DNA of 64,000 bases, taken from the NCBI RefSeq assembly GCF_023573145.1, contig NZ_CP097636.1, positions 2,728,001-2,792,000 on the forward strand. The letters run 5' to 3'. Positions 62,103-64,000 of the stretch are shown piece after piece; position 1 is the first letter of the stretch, and the number at the start of each line of letters is the position of its first letter. This DNA comes from Aquincola tertiaricarbonis. Its GTDB lineage: Bacteria; Pseudomonadota; Gammaproteobacteria; Burkholderiales; Burkholderiaceae_C. The notes beneath the pieces were generated by a model. That model saw nothing but the letters and a program-made list of their open reading frames with translations. It did not search any database and had not been told where the DNA came from. The translations under genes and the position numbers were made by a program.

Positions 62103-63131
62103 TCAACGGCGCTCCAGCGCCTTGCCGAACTTCTTGAGCGTGGCCAGCGGCACGTCGCCCATCGCGGTGACCCACCAGTCGCCATGACGCTCCATCAGCG
62201 TGTGGGTGGCGCCGATCGAGGTTTCGACGGCCTGGCGGTGCCGCTCCGCACTGTAGGGCTCGATGAATACCGACACATGGGTGAGGCCGTCGGAGTACAC
62301 CGCCTGCAGCATGTCGGCCGGGCCGGCGGCCTGGTCGTTCGGGCTGGCCGCGTCCAGCGAGCGCTTGACGCAACGGATCTGCCGGAAGCCCTTGACCGGG
62401 CTCTTGAGCTGCCAGCCTTCGGCTTCCAGCCTGGCCGGCGTCAGCACCGGCTTGAGCACACGGTAGCCGTCCAGCATCTTCATCGCCTTCAGCACCGCGT
62501 CGGGCTGCGGCTTGACGCCGATGGTCACGTCGGTGAAGGCGGCGCTTTCCAGCACGCGGCCATCGCCGCCGATCACATCGGTTCGCAGCAGCAGGCCGGT
62601 GGCCTTGTCGGCCCACAGCCGCTGCGCAAAGCGCTCCGTGTCGCGCGGGCGCAGCAGGAACACCGCGGTGTCGTGGCCGGCGATGCGGTCATCGCCCTCC
62701 GGCACCAGTTCGTAGCGGTCGAAGATCTGTTCTTCGCTGGACTTCAGCAGCGAAGGGAACGGCGCCAGCGGGTCGCGCTGCTCCACCGAAGCCAGGCGGC
62801 TGCCCGGCCACAGCGTCTGCACCACCTCGTTGTGGCGCAGCACCTGGCGGCGCTCGCCGTCCAGGCCGTCGATGCGCTCGTAGGTGTGCGGCCCTTCGCA
62901 GTAGTGCGCGATGCGCGAGCTGGTGACGGCACCGCCGGCAGTAACCACCATGGTGCCCTGGTAGTTGCGCTGGCTGGCGGCGCCGTGGATGCGGGCCAGC
63001 CAGGCACGGGCATCGGTGGCCGGCGCCGTGGGTGCGCTGGCCGTTGCGGCGGCCGCCCAGGCGGAGCCGCCGGCCGCGGTGGTCAGCAGGACGAGAGCGG
63101 AGTTGACGACTCGACGGCGAACCACGGACAC
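62103..63131 (-). CDS. mucB: Sigma-E regulatory protein MucB/RseB
   Basis: A 342-residue periplasmic protein. After a signal peptide (about residues 1-27, ending AWAAA) come the two MucB/RseB domains: a LolA-like N-terminal half (WLARIHGAASQRNYQGTMVV) and a C-terminal half (QAVYSDGLTHVSVFIEPY). RseB binds the periplasmic end of RseA and shields it from DegS until lipid or LPS signals displace it. The start is GTG, two bases after the mucA stop. Confidence 0.93.
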   Translation of the reverse strand: MSVVRRRVVNSALVLLTTAAGGSAWAAAATASAPTAPATDARAWLARIHGAASQRNYQGTMVVTAGGAVTSSRIAHYCEGPHTYERIDGLDGERRQVLRHNEVVQTLWPGSRLASVEQRDPLAPFPSLLKSSEEQIFDRYELVPEGDDRIAGHDTAVFLLRPRDTERFAQRLWADKATGLLLRTDVIGGDGRVLESAAFTDVTIGVKPQPDAVLKAMKMLDGYRVLKPVLTPARLEAEGWQLKSPVKGFRQIRCVKRSLDAASPNDQAAGPADMLQAVYSDGLTHVSVFIEPYSAERHRQAVETSIGATHTLMERHGDWWVTAMGDVPLATLKKFGKALERR

Positions 63132-63133
63132 GC

Positions 63134-63838
63134 TCAGCGCTCAGATCCGGCCGGTGCCGCGACGCGCACCGACACCGCCGGCATCGCCAGCACCGAACTG
63201 CTTCCGTACTGCTTGTGCGCCGCCAGGTACCGGTCCAGCCGGGCATCACGGATGAGGCGGCCGTTGGCCACCGGCACCGACACCGGCACGGCCGTCGCCT
63301 GCGCAGGCGGCAGCGTGGCCACCACCGGCTGGATGCCGGCCGTGGCCGGCGCACCCGCGATCACAGCGCCACCCGGCGCAGTGCCCGGCACCTCCGCCAC
63401 GCGAGTGACCACCAGCACGCCGGCCACGGCCATGAAACCGGCGGCCACCGCCGTGGGCGCGGCCCAGGCGCGGCGCCAGAAGCTGCGGCGGCCGGTGCCG
63501 GCCCGGCCCGCGGGACCGCCGTTGGCCGCCCGGCGCGGCGCCGCCAGCGGCTGCGGCAGTTCGATCTGCGGCGCCTGCTGCGGTGCGAGGACCACGGGCT
63601 CCGCCGCCAGACGGGTGCGCAACGCCGCCAGGAAGGCTTCGTCGCGCTGCGGGCGGTGGGCCAGGTCCTCGGAGCGCAGCACGTCACCGATCAGGTGGTA
63701 CGCGTACCAGTCGGCCCGCGACTGGCCATCCTCTCGCCACGCGGCGCAGGCGCGCGCCACCGCGCCGTCATCCGCGGCGCCGTCCATCAAATCCGACAAC
63801 GCCTGCCGACGTGTCTGTTGATCCAGCCGATCCACCAT
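63134..63838 (-). CDS. mucA: Anti-sigma-E factor MucA/RseA
   Basis: A 234-residue single-pass membrane anti-sigma factor. The cytoplasmic RseA_N domain is at residues 1-95 (RRQALSDLMDGAADD, DWYAYHLIGDVLRSEDL), one transmembrane helix at about 125-146 (APTAVAAGFMAVAGVLVVTR), and an Ala/Pro/Val-rich periplasmic tail. It holds RpoE inactive until cut by DegS and RseP. It starts 32 bases after the rpoE stop. Confidence 0.92.
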   Translation of the reverse strand: MVDRLDQQTRRQALSDLMDGAADDGAVARACAAWREDGQSRADWYAYHLIGDVLRSEDLAHRPQRDEAFLAALRTRLAAEPVVLAPQQAPQIELPQPLAAPRRAANGGPAGRAGTGRRSFWRRAWAAPTAVAAGFMAVAGVLVVTRVAEVPGTAPGGAVIAGAPATAGIQPVVATLPPAQATAVPVSVPVANGRLIRDARLDRYLAAHKQYGSSSVLAMPAVSVRVAAPAGSER

Positions 63839-63870
63839 TTCCGACTCCAGTGTGCTGTCGTGGGGGCGCG

Positions 63871-64000
63871 CTACCAGCGCTCGCCCTCGCGGGTGCCCAA
63901 CAGCGGGCGAAGACGTTCCGCAATCGCCTCGCGCGCCCGGAAAATCCGCGAACGCACCGTGCCGATCGGGCAGTTCATCACTTCAGCGATTTCCTCGTAG
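63871..64000 (-). CDS. rpoE: RNA polymerase sigma factor RpoE (AlgU), C-terminal fragment
   Basis: The last 42 residues of an ECF sigma factor; the gene continues past the window end. The visible part is the region 4.2 helix-turn-helix (YEEIAEVMNCPIGTVRSRIF RAREA in two pieces) and a short tail ending in Trp. The CPIGTVRSRIFRAR sequence and the mucA-mucB-mucD order identify it as the envelope-stress sigma factor. Confidence 0.93.
   Translation of the reverse strand, partial: YEEIAEVMNCPIGTVRSRIFRAREAIAERLRPLLGTREGERW

Overview
The window is 64 kb of very GC-rich DNA that looks like a betaproteobacterial chromosome of the order Burkholderiales, probably the Rubrivivax/Aquincola/Ideonella/Leptothrix group. 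Evidence: the syntenic block rpoE-mucA-mucB-mucD-lepA-lepB-(DUF4845)-rnc-era-recO-pdxJ-acpS-nagZ, the rluC/rne divergent pair, the ureA-ureJ-ureB-ureC-ureE-ureF-ureG order, a Bug-type solute receptor, a PEP-CTERM protein and a DUF2242 lipoprotein. I saw no rRNA, tRNA, transposase, integrase, phage gene or CRISPR array. Genus-level placement is inference.

Layout. 1-3 kb: end of gspA, gspB (type II secretion), an H-NS-family protein and an MFS exporter, followed by a tandem 87-bp palindromic repeat. 3-8 kb: Bug receptor with LysR regulator, then a PEP-CTERM SGNH-like protein coupled to a lipoprotein alpha/beta hydrolase. 8-14 kb: chemoreceptor, hybrid kinase and a BaeSR-like two-component pair facing a complete RND efflux operon (13.7-19.7 kb). 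19.8-27 kb: DUF2242 lipoprotein, membrane-anchored M20 peptidase, phosphoglucomutase, DHA2-type MFS pump, a membrane-anchored receiver protein and a Sel1/SLT lytic transglycosylase. 27-31.5 kb: periplasmic amino-acid-binding protein, aspartate/glutamate racemase and DadA-type dehydrogenase, which read as a D-amino-acid use operon, then a Cys-cluster protein and a LysR regulator.

31.5-41.5 kb: the most unusual part. An 1183-residue protein fuses an NCS1 nucleobase-permease-like domain, a cysteine-rich module, a histidine kinase and a receiver. It is translationally coupled to a LuxR-type response regulator and diverges from the urease operon across only 60 bp. No ureD is present, and an orphan AbrB-like gene lies antisense between ureC and ureE.

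41.5-48.5 kb: LysM/BON protein, bfd and bfr with Fur-box-like sites, corA, outer-membrane phospholipase A, and the coupled minus-strand chain rluC-HAD phosphatase-Rieske-sppA. 48.5-52.3 kb: rne with a long leader and a bidirectional terminator. 52.3-64 kb: minus-strand housekeeping and envelope-stress block. Between mucD and lepA lies a 466-bp gap holding a candidate small RNA with a Rho-independent terminator and two DnaA-box-like sequences.

Three copies of a 70-71 bp palindromic intergenic repeat (23.6, 42.1 and 45.4 kb) show compensatory base changes in their stem, as does the unrelated 87-bp tandem repeat at 3.1 kb. Both families therefore appear to be selected for nucleic-acid structure.
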